From: Centropus unirufus
Lineage: Eukaryota; Chordata; Aves; Cuculiformes; Centropidae
Assembly (NCBI GenBank): GCA_013397695.1
Contig: VYZI01000029.1
Location: forward strand, 3,501,510-3,565,509
Direction: 5' to 3'
DNA length: 64,000 bases
The position numbers and the translations under genes were made by a program. The stretch's first letter is position 1. Every line of letters begins with the position of its first letter. Below, in pieces: positions 12,807-24,300 of the stretch. Below the pieces are notes generated by a model that worked only from the letters and a program-made list of their open reading frames with translations, did no database searches and was not told where the DNA came from.

Positions 12807-14760
12807 GTAAAATGCTTGCTACTAATACATATGGTAATTTTTATATATATATTATTGTAAAATACATAGTGTATGTAGGTAGGTATGTGTTTTCTTAAAT
12901 TAAACAAAAGCAAACAAACCATACACACAACACCCTCCCCCCCGGAAAAACTGAATAAACATAACTGTCATTCACAGGGGGGGCTGCACCCTGTGGAAGG
13001 TGTTCCAGTTATTAGCACTTTTCTCTGTATAAGAATACTGACTTGAAATTGGGCAGGAATATCATGAATCCATTGCATCACTAGGGCCATTGCTGAGGAA
13101 CCCAAGTGTGTCATCTCTGCAATGAGGCCACATTTGACCAAGCGTGGAATAGGGGTCACAACACCGATTCCAAAATAGGACTTCTCTTAGGTGGACTCCC
13201 AAGGCCAATCTGAAATTGCATGGTAACTGTGAGGGTTAAAGTCTTCTAATGAGCATAATAATACAGTGGCTACTGTGGGAATATAATATTGAGCTCTAAT
13301 GCATACAGTTTCTGAATCTTAACTAGCCCTTCAGACTGAGAGAGGTGGTTCCTTTTGTTTTGCTTGTTTGACACAATTGTTGGAGGACTAAAGCAAAAAT
13401 AGAATACACAATTTCTGCCCCTGGGCATTCAGGGCATACAACCTTGAACTTGTCCGTTGCTTTGCCTTTAGTGGATAACCTTTATAAAGTATGCATCTGT
13501 TTAGGGGTTTAATGAACTTGAAGTCAAGACACAGAATATATAAGGGGCAGTATTTTCTTTAGAGATACATTAAGAAGCTTTTCTATTTCAACACTTCGTA
13601 ACTCTTGCTTTTTTACTTAAAATCTGCAAAAAGGACTGGATCCAGCAATGAGAAATTCTGAAAGGACTCAGTGGCTTGCCCATGCTAGCAAGGGTGGTTA
13701 TTTTAGTCACTGGGGTTTCTGAGAACCAGTTCTCATGTTTGTTAGCAGGGAGCCTTGCTGCCCTGTGCCATGTTCCTTTCTGTTTCATCTCTGGATCACG
13801 TTTGTTGTAGTGTTCTGAGCACAGGGCTACAAGCCTGTATTTCCCAGTTTCTGATTTTGGCCCTGCCTTATACACCATCTTTCAACTTAGGCAAGTAGAT
13901 TCATTTCTTTCCTTCACTTTCCTTAAGTATAAGATGGGGCTAGTAATGCCTTATAGCCATGTGTGAAGATTAATTACCTATCTGCAGTTGACTGGTGCTT
14001 TCCTTTTATTTGGAAAGCATTTTGTGGCCATAAAATGCTGTCCAAGTGCTTATTTTTATCTGCACAGTGAGCAACTAGCTTAACTGGTAAAAATCCAGTG
14101 GATTTATGATGTGTTATCCTGACTTCCAGCTGTACTGCTGCTGCTGAGATTCCGAACCATGGGAATAGTGGGTGTCAAGTGCAGTAAAACATTAGCCATC
14201 CACACTGATTGAATGGAAAGGTTTTTGTACTAAATCAATGCATTTAAGTAACACGCTGAATACTACTTTCTTTTTTGCTTGAGTTCAGCAGTTCCTTTCC
14301 TCCCTGTGTAGATGAAAGTGCCTATGTAATGATTTTATGGGTCGCGGTCAGGAAGAAACGGCTATTAAAAAGTGAACTTGAGGGGCAGGAAGAAAATGAG
14401 CATCGTTGTCATTAACAAGCCGTTTCAGAAGGGTCTGGTGAATAGTGTGATGGATGAAAAGCGTGTTCTGCCAGCTCTGGGAGAGTAGCAGTGATCCCAT
14501 GCACTGGTCATCATAAAATTAGACTTTCAGCTCTACAGGTAACAAATTGAGCAGAAGAATACTATGTTTTCATCAGGCTAATGTGACCAATAATAAAATA
14601 CAGGGATGAAGGTGGTGATATTTTGAAGTCATGTATTTACTTGGATTTAAGTTCTTAATAGCATTTTTTATTTTTAATGAAAGCAATCTGTAGTTGTGTC
14701 TCTTAATTTACTCTTACAAAACACAAGGATATTCCAGCAATGATCATCTTACCCCTTTTT

Positions 14761-15832
14761 TGTGGGTTTGAGCCCCCCCAGCTGGCAATAGAGTGCCATG
14801 TGGCCGCTCACTCACTCATTCCCACTCTGACTTCCACTGGGAAGAGAAGTGAAAGGTAAAACTTAAGGGTTGAGATAAGGACAGGAAAGGATTGTTCACC
14901 CATTATTGTCATGGATGAAATACAGTAGTCTTGAAGAAAGAAAAATGGATCTAATTTATTACCAATCAAATCAGAATAAGATACTGAAGAACAAAACCAA
15001 GTCCCAAAAAGAACGCTTTTCTCCCATCCCTCCCATCTTCCTGGGTTTGCCTTTTGCTCATGGTTTTCTGTACCTCTTTCCTGCTCAGCGGCACAGAGGG
15101 ATGGGGCTTGTAGTCAGTTCCTCGCAGGACGTCTCTGCTGCTCCTTCCTTCTTGGGGAGACAAGTTCTCACACTCTTGCCCTGCCCGAGTCTGTGGTCCC
15201 TCCTATGGGAGACAGTCTTCCATGAACTTTTCCAACTGAGTCCTTCCCATGGTCTGTGGTCCCGCATGACCTGCTCCAGTGCAGGTTTCCACAGCATCAG
15301 AGCGTCCTTCGGGCACCTGCACCTGCTCTGGCAAGGGGTTCTCCATGGGCTGGAGGTGGACAGCCTGCCTCCCTGTGTTCTTCACCATGGGCTGCAGGGG
15401 AATCTGCTCTGGTGCCTGGAGCACCTCCTCCACCTCCTTCTTCATTGACCGTGGTGTTCTCTGCACTACTTTTGGCTTGCACTGATGTCTGCAGGACTGT
15501 TTCTCCCACATCACTTCTGTCCACCGCTGTGCTGGGCCAGACCAGTGCAACTGGTCCACTGAGCCCTAGCAGCTGCAGGCAGAGGGCAGGGAGACCCGTG
15601 ACTCCCCCCTTTCTCCACTGCAGCCCCCTTGCCATTTTGCCCCCTTCTTAAAAATGCTTTCACAGAGACTACCACTGTTGCTGATTGGCTCTGCCTCGGC
15701 CAGCAGCAGGTCCACCCCCAGTTAGCCATTCTTGGCTTCTAAGCAGCCTCTAGATGTTTCTAACAGCTTTTAGTAGAAGTCACCCCTTTAACCCCTCCTC
15801 CCACTCCCCCGGCAAAGCTCCTACCAAACACA
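14761..15832 (-). mobile_element. Solo-LTR-like avian endogenous retrovirus element, antisense to ARID1B
   Basis: A GC-richer block of about 1.07 kb matches, from memory, a widespread bird ERV LTR. Recognisable stretches include 'gagataaggacaggaaagga', 'aatttattaccaatcaaatc', 'ggagcacctcctccacctcc' and 'tgctgattggctctgcctcg'. Its edges are TGTG at 14761 and CACA ending at 15832, the TG...CA form of an LTR. Read on the minus strand it has a CCAAT box (15684-15688), a TATA-like TTTTTAAG (15647-15654) and an AATAAA signal (14955-14960). That order fits a 5'-to-3' LTR on the minus strand. Imperfect tandem modules near 15180-15300 repeat a 'gtggtccc...gctcca' theme. No internal retroviral genes and no second LTR are seen, so it looks like a recombined solo LTR. 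I could not find a clear target-site duplication. The overlapping open frames inside (up to 180 codons) are spurious. Confidence 0.75.
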
Positions 15833-18800
15833 CCCATTTGCCTTTTATTACCAAAATAACAAATATATTTAAAACCACCTTGTTTGCAACTGAGTTGTTA
15901 AATTATTGAGCTAAAAGAATTCTCAAGGATTTTATTTGCTTTCCATGTTTTGTTCACATAGGCCTTCCTTCAGAATATTGTTAAGCACAGTCTGAGCTGG
16001 ACAGAACTGGTTGTATTTTTATATATATATGTGTCAAAGCATTGTGTGACATTGAGCTTTTGGTCTGAATGCTGAATTCCACTGTGTGCTGTCCTGAAAA
16101 CCATTGCTCTAGCCTGGTGCCCTTTCTCTGCAGTGGAATTGCTCACCACAGTAAAGACTACTCCAGTAAGTTTGGAGTGAAAGAATTAGCCCTCGGTTTA
16201 TGAGAGCAGAGTGATCTGTTTCATGCATATAGTTGATTTATTTGGTTTTCGCGTGTCCACATGACACTTCGATCTTTAGTAAGAGTAGAATATATTTTCC
16301 CAGGAAGCAATTCTGAATTGGGGACCTATTCCAATCTTGTGAGAGCATTTCCTACAAAAAAATAAAAAATTACCTTGGCTTTGCACTTTTGCGTGTTTGT
16401 GATACAGCACGGGAGGATGCAGTACAGAAAAAAAAAATTAATTTTTTAATTTTGTATTAAATCCCAGCTTTTTCTTGTCCCCAAGAATAAAAAAAATAAC
16501 AACCCAGAGCAAGTGTGGAAGTTGTTACTGAAAGGAACAGTCTCTTCGGTTTGTATTTGGACAACATCTAGCTTGGGGGCTAATGAAGCTCTGGTCTATG
16601 ACTCGAGCATGAAACTGCTGCCACAGCAAAATGTCCCTTAAATGCACTCTGGAGAGCAGTCAGATGCTGGAGTCAGTTGGGTCTTTTAAGACTGGGGCAG
16701 TGAAAAACTTCCTGTGGATCCATAAAACATCTCGGAAATGCATCCCATCTCCCTAACTTTTCCCACTCAATTCGGCAGTAAAAGTGTTCTGAATATAACC
16801 AAGGGAGAAACCACTACTGAGTATGTTTGAACCACAACCCCAGGACTTCGCAGTAAGTTGAACCCCCTTTTGTTCACGGTGAAGTAATACGAATTGCGTA
16901 TTTGTACTTTGTAACCTTGAAAGTTGGACTCATTTCACAAAAGCACTTTGCTGTCTAGCTCCCACTGCTTTTAATTAAAGTGGTAGCATCTTATGGCTGA
17001 GAGTATCTCGAGAGTCTGGACATCACAATCCAGACCCACATAGAGCAGGCTCTGGAGTTAAGGCTTAACTATCAACTGTATCTACTGAATTACCCTAGGT
17101 AAAATAGTGGCAGAGGAATTCAGAACAATAGATTTAAATTGTCTGTATAAAAAACCCTGGATGGTTAAGTGCAAACCAATCTAAAATGATTATAACTATT
17201 TCAATATTGTGGAGCTGACCTGTGCCTCTAAAGCACTGAGCAAAACTGACAGGTAGTTCTCAAATCTCTCCCTTTTCAGCTTGCCCAGAAATGGCAAGAT
17301 GTCAGAGCACTTTGTTCAGCAAACCTGGACAAAGTGAACCGGAGTTTCAGCAATAAATAAGAACATCTGTCTTTGGCAGCCTTTGTTAGTAGGCTTTTTT
17401 GTATTTTAGCCTTTCTTTTCATTCCCGATTCAAGTTAGCGCATTGGGGGTTTTTCTACATTTGAGATGTCGTCTTTCTGAGCACAATTCAGCTCTGCTAA
17501 GGGGGAGTTGGAATGAAAAATCCCTCGGATATGGAGGGGAGGAGTTATTCAGTAGTATTGTACAGCCGCTGTTGCCAGGCTTGTACCCACTTGAAAAGTG
17601 TGGGCTCTTGGACTTGGCTGCCTGACACGTCCAGCTGATGTGGGCTGGCCTAGCATCTGCTGCGTTCATTGTGTTTAATGCTGCATCCATCTGTTTTCTG
17701 TCAAAGCCACTGCCAACAAATTACTAATCTATTAGAGAAACATGGAAATAAGATTGCACTCCTCATTCCTGGCAATTCCTCTTGTATTTTGTTTGGCTTT
17801 TATTTTGCCCTTTTTTTGTTGTTGTTTTTGTGATCTGGGAAAGGTAGAAGAATAGATGGTACTTGAGGTACTGAGGATATGCTTAGGGCATAAAAACATG
17901 GAATAAAAACATAGAAACTTGTTTTCCTTGCTGAAAAGATACTACTTCCCTGCACTCTTGGACGTGTATCCCTGGAGATGAATGATTAGGAGCTATTTTA
18001 ACTGAGCCATGTATTTTTATAGAGAAGATTCCACTTTTTTTTTTTTCTGTGTTGTGCTTACAGTGGAGAATCCAAAACACAAAAGAAGTGATTTTTTTTG
18101 TCCCAATGCAAAACAGCATTAATACAGCACTAGTATTTAGCGTTGGTGTTTGCTCCTCCGAGCATGCTGCTGAGCCATACTTTGTAGACCCTAACTGACA
18201 AAACAAATTGATATTATGTAAATTGGACTGACAGTAGCTCCCAGTGATTATGGATATCAGATCTGCTAGTCTAAGGAGGGAATTTGCTTCACTTTGGGAA
18301 GCAGTGTTACTAATAGCACGTACAATAAAATGTGTTAAATAGCAGTGTGCAGTCTTGATCGCAGATATACCCCATCTTGCCACATTACATTTTTCTCGCA
18401 CAAAGCAACTGGAAAACTAGAGTAACATCCAAGTTGTGTATTACACCTTTAACAGTAGTGGGAAGCTAGTGAACCCTTCGGTCTGTGGTCACATATTGTG
18501 GATCAGAAACATGGCTTCGAGCAGGTCTCCGCAACCAAAAATCTGGCTGGGGGCGATGGCACGCTGAACAGAAAACAGTCAGCTGTCAGTGGCCGAGCCT
18601 AGAGGACGAGGAGAAGTGACGGGGAAGTTGGAAGTCAGCATAAAGATGAATCTGGAGCCTTTCATCTCTGTTGAACCACTTATTTGGGATCCTTCTCTGA
18701 AGACCCCCAGGTAGAAACTTGGTTTCTGAAACAGGAGAGAATTGTTGCTCCATTTCCTTGGGAAGCACACCTCTGGTGTTCTTGCTGAGGAAAATGTGTA

Positions 18801-19872
18801 GCAGAGTCAGTCAGTTACTGGCTGGGGAAGAGGGGAGGATTAGCCAAAGCACAGCAGCAAGAGCATATGAATTAATTATGTGCACATTCAAATGATGGAT
18901 GAATATATTTATTTTTAATATAAACAAGAGTTGCACGCCACTGACTCCTCTGCCTGGTAACTGAGGCCTGAGGAGAGACGTGGCTGATCTCCACGTTCAG
19001 AGCAAGAGTCCAAGGGCTGCTGCCTTTTTACAAGCGTGGGAATATCTGAGAATAGTCAGGAAAAACTGCTCTGTGGCATCCCATAGGGAGGGAATGGGTC
19101 GCATTTCCACTAGTCTGAATGAGATGGAAATAAAGACAAGTCAAAACTGATGACTGAAGTAGTATAATGTAGTCTCTTTCCTAAAATACTTCTCTATCAT
19201 ATTTTTCTCCTTTTTTTTCCTCGTTTCTCATGCTGCTTGGGTTTATTTCTGAATTACCGACTGCTGTACGCTCACTTTTGCATGAGCTATCAACATGGTA
19301 GGAAAATCAACACTCAAATGGATTAAGCTGCTGCAAGCAGTGCGGCATGCTCCAGTGACAGCACAGATTGGGGTCAGCCAGGTTTTTCATGCAATCCTTC
19401 ACAAGGCACCTCCTTATATTAGCATCTTTGTACTACTGCTGATTACTTCTGTAATATTAATTTTTCCCAGAGGAGGTGCACTTTAAGCTACCACCCCTTC
19501 TTTGAGCTTAACCAGTAAGGTGATGTAAGGCAGGAGGGCACAGGGAAGTTTCTTGGGGTTCGGCAGTCATCCTCACCAGTCCATGCCAAAGCATCTCTGA
19601 CACGAAAGGACGGAACAGTTAGGATCTAGAAGCTGTTGAGAATAGCCTGTTGCTGAAATTGTAGAAAGATAAAAAATGAGAGCATCAAATTACCAAAATA
19701 AGATTCTCCCTTGAGTCAATGTAATGGGTTTCTTACTTGCCACATGTCTCTTTACTGCATAAGTCATTTTGTACTGTGTGCTACATTGCTAACCCTCTGG
19801 AGGCCGTGCTTCTCTGTATTTGATATTATCCCATGGCATATATTAGGGAGAAAATGTTGGAGGGTGCATGGG

Positions 19873-20136
19873 AATCAGGTTCATAGGGTCATTCAGGTTG
19901 GAAGGGTGCTCAGGAGTTGTTTTTGTCTGAATACGTATTCGAATCAGGGTCAGATAGAAGATCAGAGCAGGTTACTCCTGGCTTTATCCAACTGGGTTTT
20001 GAAAACCACTGTGGAGGGAGTGTGCACAACCTCCCTGGGCCGTTTATTCCGTTGCTTCTCCATTCTCAAGGTAAAAAAGTTGTTCTGACTTTGGGGCTGG
20101 CATGGTTCACTTTATGCAACATGTGTAAGTTCTGCA
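19873..20136 (-). mobile_element. CR1 LINE 3' fragment ending just upstream of exon B
   Basis: On the + strand this reads like the reverse complement of a CR1 3' UTR. It starts 'tcatagggtcattcaggttg' at 19881, then 'cagagcaggtt', 'gggttttgaaaaccactgt', 'cacaacctccctgggc' and 'ctcaaggtaaaaaagttgtt'. The 5' end of the element is lost, and homology fades around 20130-20140. That leaves only about 75 nt to the exon at 20213, so the branch-point neighbourhood of this ARID1B acceptor abuts repeat-derived sequence. Divergence from the consensus is high, so the copy is old. Confidence 0.85.
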
Positions 20137-20212
20137 GCTGCTGACTTCCAAAACAGAAATACTTGCTCAAACGTTTAACGCTTTTCTCTGTGCTTTATAT
20201 CATTTCATTCAG

Positions 20213-20540
20213 GAAACTACTCCAGACCACCGACGTACAGTGGCGTGCCCAACACGAGTTACAGTGGCCCAGGACCCGGCATGGGTATAAATGCCAACAG
20301 TCAGATGCATGGACAGGGGCCAAGCCAGCCTTGTGGTACCATGCCCCTGGGACGGATGCCATCAGCTGGGATGCAGAGCAGACCATTTCCTGGAAATATG
20401 AGCAGTATGACCCCCAATTCTCCTGGCATGTCTCAGCAGGGCGGCCCTGGGATGGGCCCACCCATGCCAACTGTGAACCGTAAGGCACAGGAGGCGGCTG
20501 CTGCAGTGATGCAGGCTGCTGCAAACTCCGCTCAGAGCAG
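20213..20540 (+). CDS. ARID1B: ARID1B exon B: G/P/M-rich disordered segment ending in an Ala-rich helix
   Basis: Internal coding exon of 328 nt. It follows catttcattcag and precedes GTATGC at 20541. The two leading bases complete Gly and the last two (AG) begin Arg. There are 108 full codons between them. The sequence runs NYSRPPTYSGVPNTSYSG through GMGINANSQMHGQGPSQP to SPGMSQQGGPGMGPPMPT. It ends VNRKAQEAAAAVMQAAANSA, an Ala-rich segment probably helical. All of this matches BAF250b between its N-terminal low-complexity region and the ARID. It is probably disordered and used in interaction or condensation, which is inference from composition. Reading past the donor gives a stop within a few codons (RYASR then TGA), so failure to splice here would truncate the protein. 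It is flanked on both sides by antisense CR1 pieces. Confidence 0.97.
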
Positions 20541-20867
20541 GTATGCATCCAGGTGAAGGGAGTTTAAACAAGTAGGCTTATTTTTCTTGTCATTTCTGAA
20601 GTAATGGCACTATAGAGATATATGCATATGCACTTATACATGTTCTGTCTGTGCTCTTATCTCTGGGAGGAGGTGGTGTGTGGGAGGAATAGTTTCCTTA
20701 AAAGTAAGGGGAAAGTGTGCTGTTCTGTGTTTGAATTGTAGTCTTGAAAAGCAGCTGTGACAATGGGGATGAGAGCCACTTCCAGTTTGGCTCTTGGCAC
20801 CGTAGGCTTTAGGAAAACCACAGGGTTCTGGTGACATGAGGACTGGCAAACAAGTCCTCTGTAAGTT

Positions 20868-21322
20868 CGTAGGGTCATAGAATGGTTTGGGTTGGAAGGG
20901 ACTTTAAAGATCATTTAGTTCTACCCCACCCCGACATGGGCTGGGACACTTCCACTAGACCAGGCTGCTCAAAGCCCCATCCAGCCTGGTCTTGGACACC
21001 TCCAGGGCATCCATAACATCTCTGGGTAACCTCTTCCAGTGCCTCACCACCCTCATAGTGTAGCATTACCTCCTTATATCTAATCCAAATCTACCCTCTT
21101 CCAGTTTAAAGCTATTACTCCTTGTCCTATCACTACATGCCCTTACAAAAAGTCCCTCTCAAGCTTTCGTGTAGGCCCCCTTTAATTACTGGAAGGCTGC
21201 AATAAGGTCTCTCCAGAGCCTTCTCTTCTCCAAGCTGAGCAAGCCTGTTACTGGGATTGCCTAAATCATGGTGCAGGACCTTGCACTTGGCCTTGTTTAA
21301 CTTCATGAGGTTCACACAGGAG
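20868..21322 (-). mobile_element. CR1 LINE fragment with internal deletion, antisense
   Basis: The + strand begins 'agggtcatagaatggtttgg' and continues 'gttggaagggactttaaaga', 'ccatccagcctggtcttgg', 'cctcttccagtgcctcacca' and 'aaggtctctccagagccttc', a good reverse-complement match to the CR1 3' region as I recall it. Near 21240-21260 the match jumps to an upstream part of the element ('caggaccttgcacttggcc', 'cttcatgaggttcacacagg'). Read on the minus strand that part encodes a broken piece of the reverse transcriptase (LMKLNKAKCKVLHH). The copy therefore carries an internal deletion that joins ORF sequence directly to the 3' end. Its right edge fades around 21320. Confidence 0.88.
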
Positions 21323-24300
21323 GCTTATATGCGCTCTGCAGTTATCTGGAGTTGATAAGTGCCACCCATGCATCTGTAAGAGACAACCTGCAAACAGGAT
21401 TGTAGAGGTTGGAGCCATCATCTGTCTTCTTGTCTCCCCTTTGGGTGGCATAACTGCATGTTGCCACTTCTGCTTGGATTTTGGCAAAAGCACTTTTTGG
21501 TTCCTGGTTATTCTTAAAATGCCAGAATACGTGCAATGAAATCATATTTTCTGGGAAATTTTTCAGATTCCGGAGTAATTTCCACATTTCCCTGGACTCA
21601 AATAACTCTGGGTGTATTTATTTTCTTTTTCTGTTACGAGAAGTTCCATTATATTTGAGAATTACATAAAGCTGGTTGCACTGTTCTAGTAAGCAGTTTA
21701 TGTGTGTGTGTTTTAAGTATCTTGCATTAATTTATGCATACGTTTACACAGATGCACATATTTGCATACAGGTATTTATCATTCAAGCCCAGGGCATCTG
21801 GACACTAGAGTTGCTATAATTCTAAGACACAATGTAAAACTCGAATTAGGAAGCTAATACCTCCCTATATCTGTTCCTTTCTTGTTTTGTGAGTTTGGAA
21901 GGCAGATGGCCCCTAGTGATAAGAAATAACAAGCAATAACAGTAAATTTAGGGTAGTATAATGCCCTTATAACAGTTCATGTTCAGAAAAATAGAACCAT
22001 GCTGCCTTCAAACAGCCCCTGCTCCAGCAGGTACCTGCGAACCAGCAGCCTCGTGTTTGTGTTGGTTGCTGCAACAGACCTGTCTAGGGGGATTTGCAAA
22101 AGTCTGTTTCTTTCTGGCTGGTTTAGGCTATAAGCTGATAGGTCAAGCAGGAAGGAAAAAAATGGGCCACTGCTGCAGCTGCAGGGACACTTTCTTTGTA
22201 ATCATGTAATGAAAGGAAAAGCTCGCTTTTGTTGGTCTTTACAGCAAGGAAAGATTTTGTGTTAAGTAGAAAGCATTTGGTTATGATTCAGCTTACACTT
22301 CGGGCATAGTGTGTGGTGTTTGATCAAGACCAGGTTAAATAAGTACCGCTCCTATCTCACACCTTCAGTTTTGTAAAACTGCTTTTGCCTGGCAGAACTG
22401 TGCTGTTTCAGAGCCTTTCCTTCACATATTGCCTGTTCTAGTGACCCAGCTCCCGTGGAAGGGCTGTACAGTCATTGAATCTCTATTGCAAACATTGGCA
22501 ATGGGGCAATTTATAAACTGCAAATTGAGTGAAACCTGTCACACCTCGCTGATGCCAGGGGCTTGCGAGCACACTTGTTTTCCTCTCTGATCTCAAGTCA
22601 CCTGTAGGGGAGAAAGAATAATGACTTTTGGGTATTCCTGCAAGTCTTCCATACCTGCATATGGAAGGAATGTACTTCACAGTGATACATATTTGTGATA
22701 CAGGGCAAATCCGAAGAGGCTGTTCTTTTGTTCTGTTTTAGTCTACCCTACATTAGGTCACCTGCTTAACTCAGACAGCCTGGAGCTGGCCAACACCCCA
22801 CGGTTTCTTCACAGCACCCCCAGCTAAGGCAATGCTCAGACTCCCTGAGTACTCTGGATGGACCGGCCTGACCAGTATGGGTCAGTAGCAATATAAGCTG
22901 GACTTAGTGGGAGACCCTGACAGGTTTTTTTGAGGTTTATGAGCATGCCATCTGGCTGCTGAAGGGATATAAAAAATCATGTAAAAGATGCACAAAGTAC
23001 TTGCATCATAGAGAGGATTTTAGATTGTTGCCTTTTTACTAACCCCACTGTGACAGTGCAATGAGAATCTGCATGTCACTCACTCACACACCTGCATGGC
23101 TCCTTCTCCTTGTGCAAGAAAGGGAAATGAAGAACCTCATCACAGAGAAGGAATAAGATCCCTCCTGACCCAGGCATCAACCTTCTCCCCTCAGTTTTTG
23201 GTGTTCCTGTCTCTCAGCAGTGCTGTGCAACCCCTTTTTCTAGACTCAGTGGTGATCTTGCTCCCTGGGCAGTTAGCTGCAACCCCCAAAGTATGTTCCC
23301 TTTTGGAGAAGTGTTGTACTGCAGGAGTGATGACAGACTTAATGGGTCTTGGAAGAAAGTTTTATTACACTGTAATTGAGTGTGCATGTGCCTGAAAAGT
23401 TTCAGTTAGTCACTAGAACAATTTTTAGGAGCATTAAGTGTTCAGTGCAAAGCATTCGCCTGAAATGTAGTTACTCCTTTCTCACCAGAGTCCTTTGCAC
23501 TGTGAATTCTGTAACCATGTCATAGATTACAGCACTGGGAAAAAGTATATGCACTGGTTCCCAGCCTGTTGCTCCCTCACAATAAAGTCCATCTTTACTT
23601 GAGGTTTAAGTTTCATGGACTTCCTGCCATCATGTTATCTCAGTTGTTAATTCTGTAGGAAATCTACCGAACCCAAATTACTGCTGCCTTCATGGTTATT
23701 AACAAGTTTTAATTACCAGTTTTCTGTAACTGCATTTGTTTGGTTGTTTTTTTTTCCTTAATAACATCATTATTATGTGTCCATATGAAAAAGTACAAAG
23801 CAAAACAAAAAATTAGAACACAGGTCTACTGGTTCTCCTGTTCAAAAAGCAAAAATTAGTGAAATGGGAGAGCGTTCGCACCAAACTATTTCATCTAACT
23901 TGTCAGGCATCCCCTGTTATATTCCAAAGTGCATGAATTGTGTCCAGCGTTTTTCTTTGCATGTCTTGAGTTTATAAGATTCAGCTGGAGGCTTCAAAAA
24001 ACCTTGGATTTTTATTGCTGTAAAACACTTCTCTGTGCAGAACTGACAAGAAAAACAAATGTTTGTGTCAGAGTCACGGTTGCACAGCGGTGTTTCTGTG
24101 CAAGTCGGTTGTGATCCCCATCAAGGTCAACTTGTTGAATTGGTAGCCAGATATCAATAGGGGAGAGAAATTTTCCTTCCGCTATTAATCCACGGGTTCT
24201 ATCCTTCACCAACTCTGGAGTCCCATTTGGACATAGAAAGCAGGTTTGCCTCGGCCTTGCCAAGCCACCCTAAGCAGCTGTGTAAAATGGATTTAAATGG

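Larger units (their letters stand above)
12807..20212 (+). other. ARID1B: ARID1B intron A-B (7406 nt)
   Basis: The intron starts with GTAAAA after CAAG and ends with catttcattcag. It holds an antisense LTR at 14761-15832 and an antisense CR1 fragment at about 19873-20136. The rest is AT-rich intronic sequence without recognisable exons. A minus-strand open frame of 172 codons at 17883-18401 is the longest outside the LTR. It has no family resemblance that I can name and no conserved-looking motif, so I treat it as chance. Confidence 0.9.

Noticed and set aside
14906..15651. Several long overlapping open frames on both strands (up to 180 codons)
   Set aside because: They lie inside the LTR, which is GC-richer and stop-poor; none resembles a retroviral or host protein.
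17883..18401. 172-codon minus-strand open frame
   Set aside because: No recognisable domain or motif, AT-rich codon content like the surrounding intron, no supporting signals.
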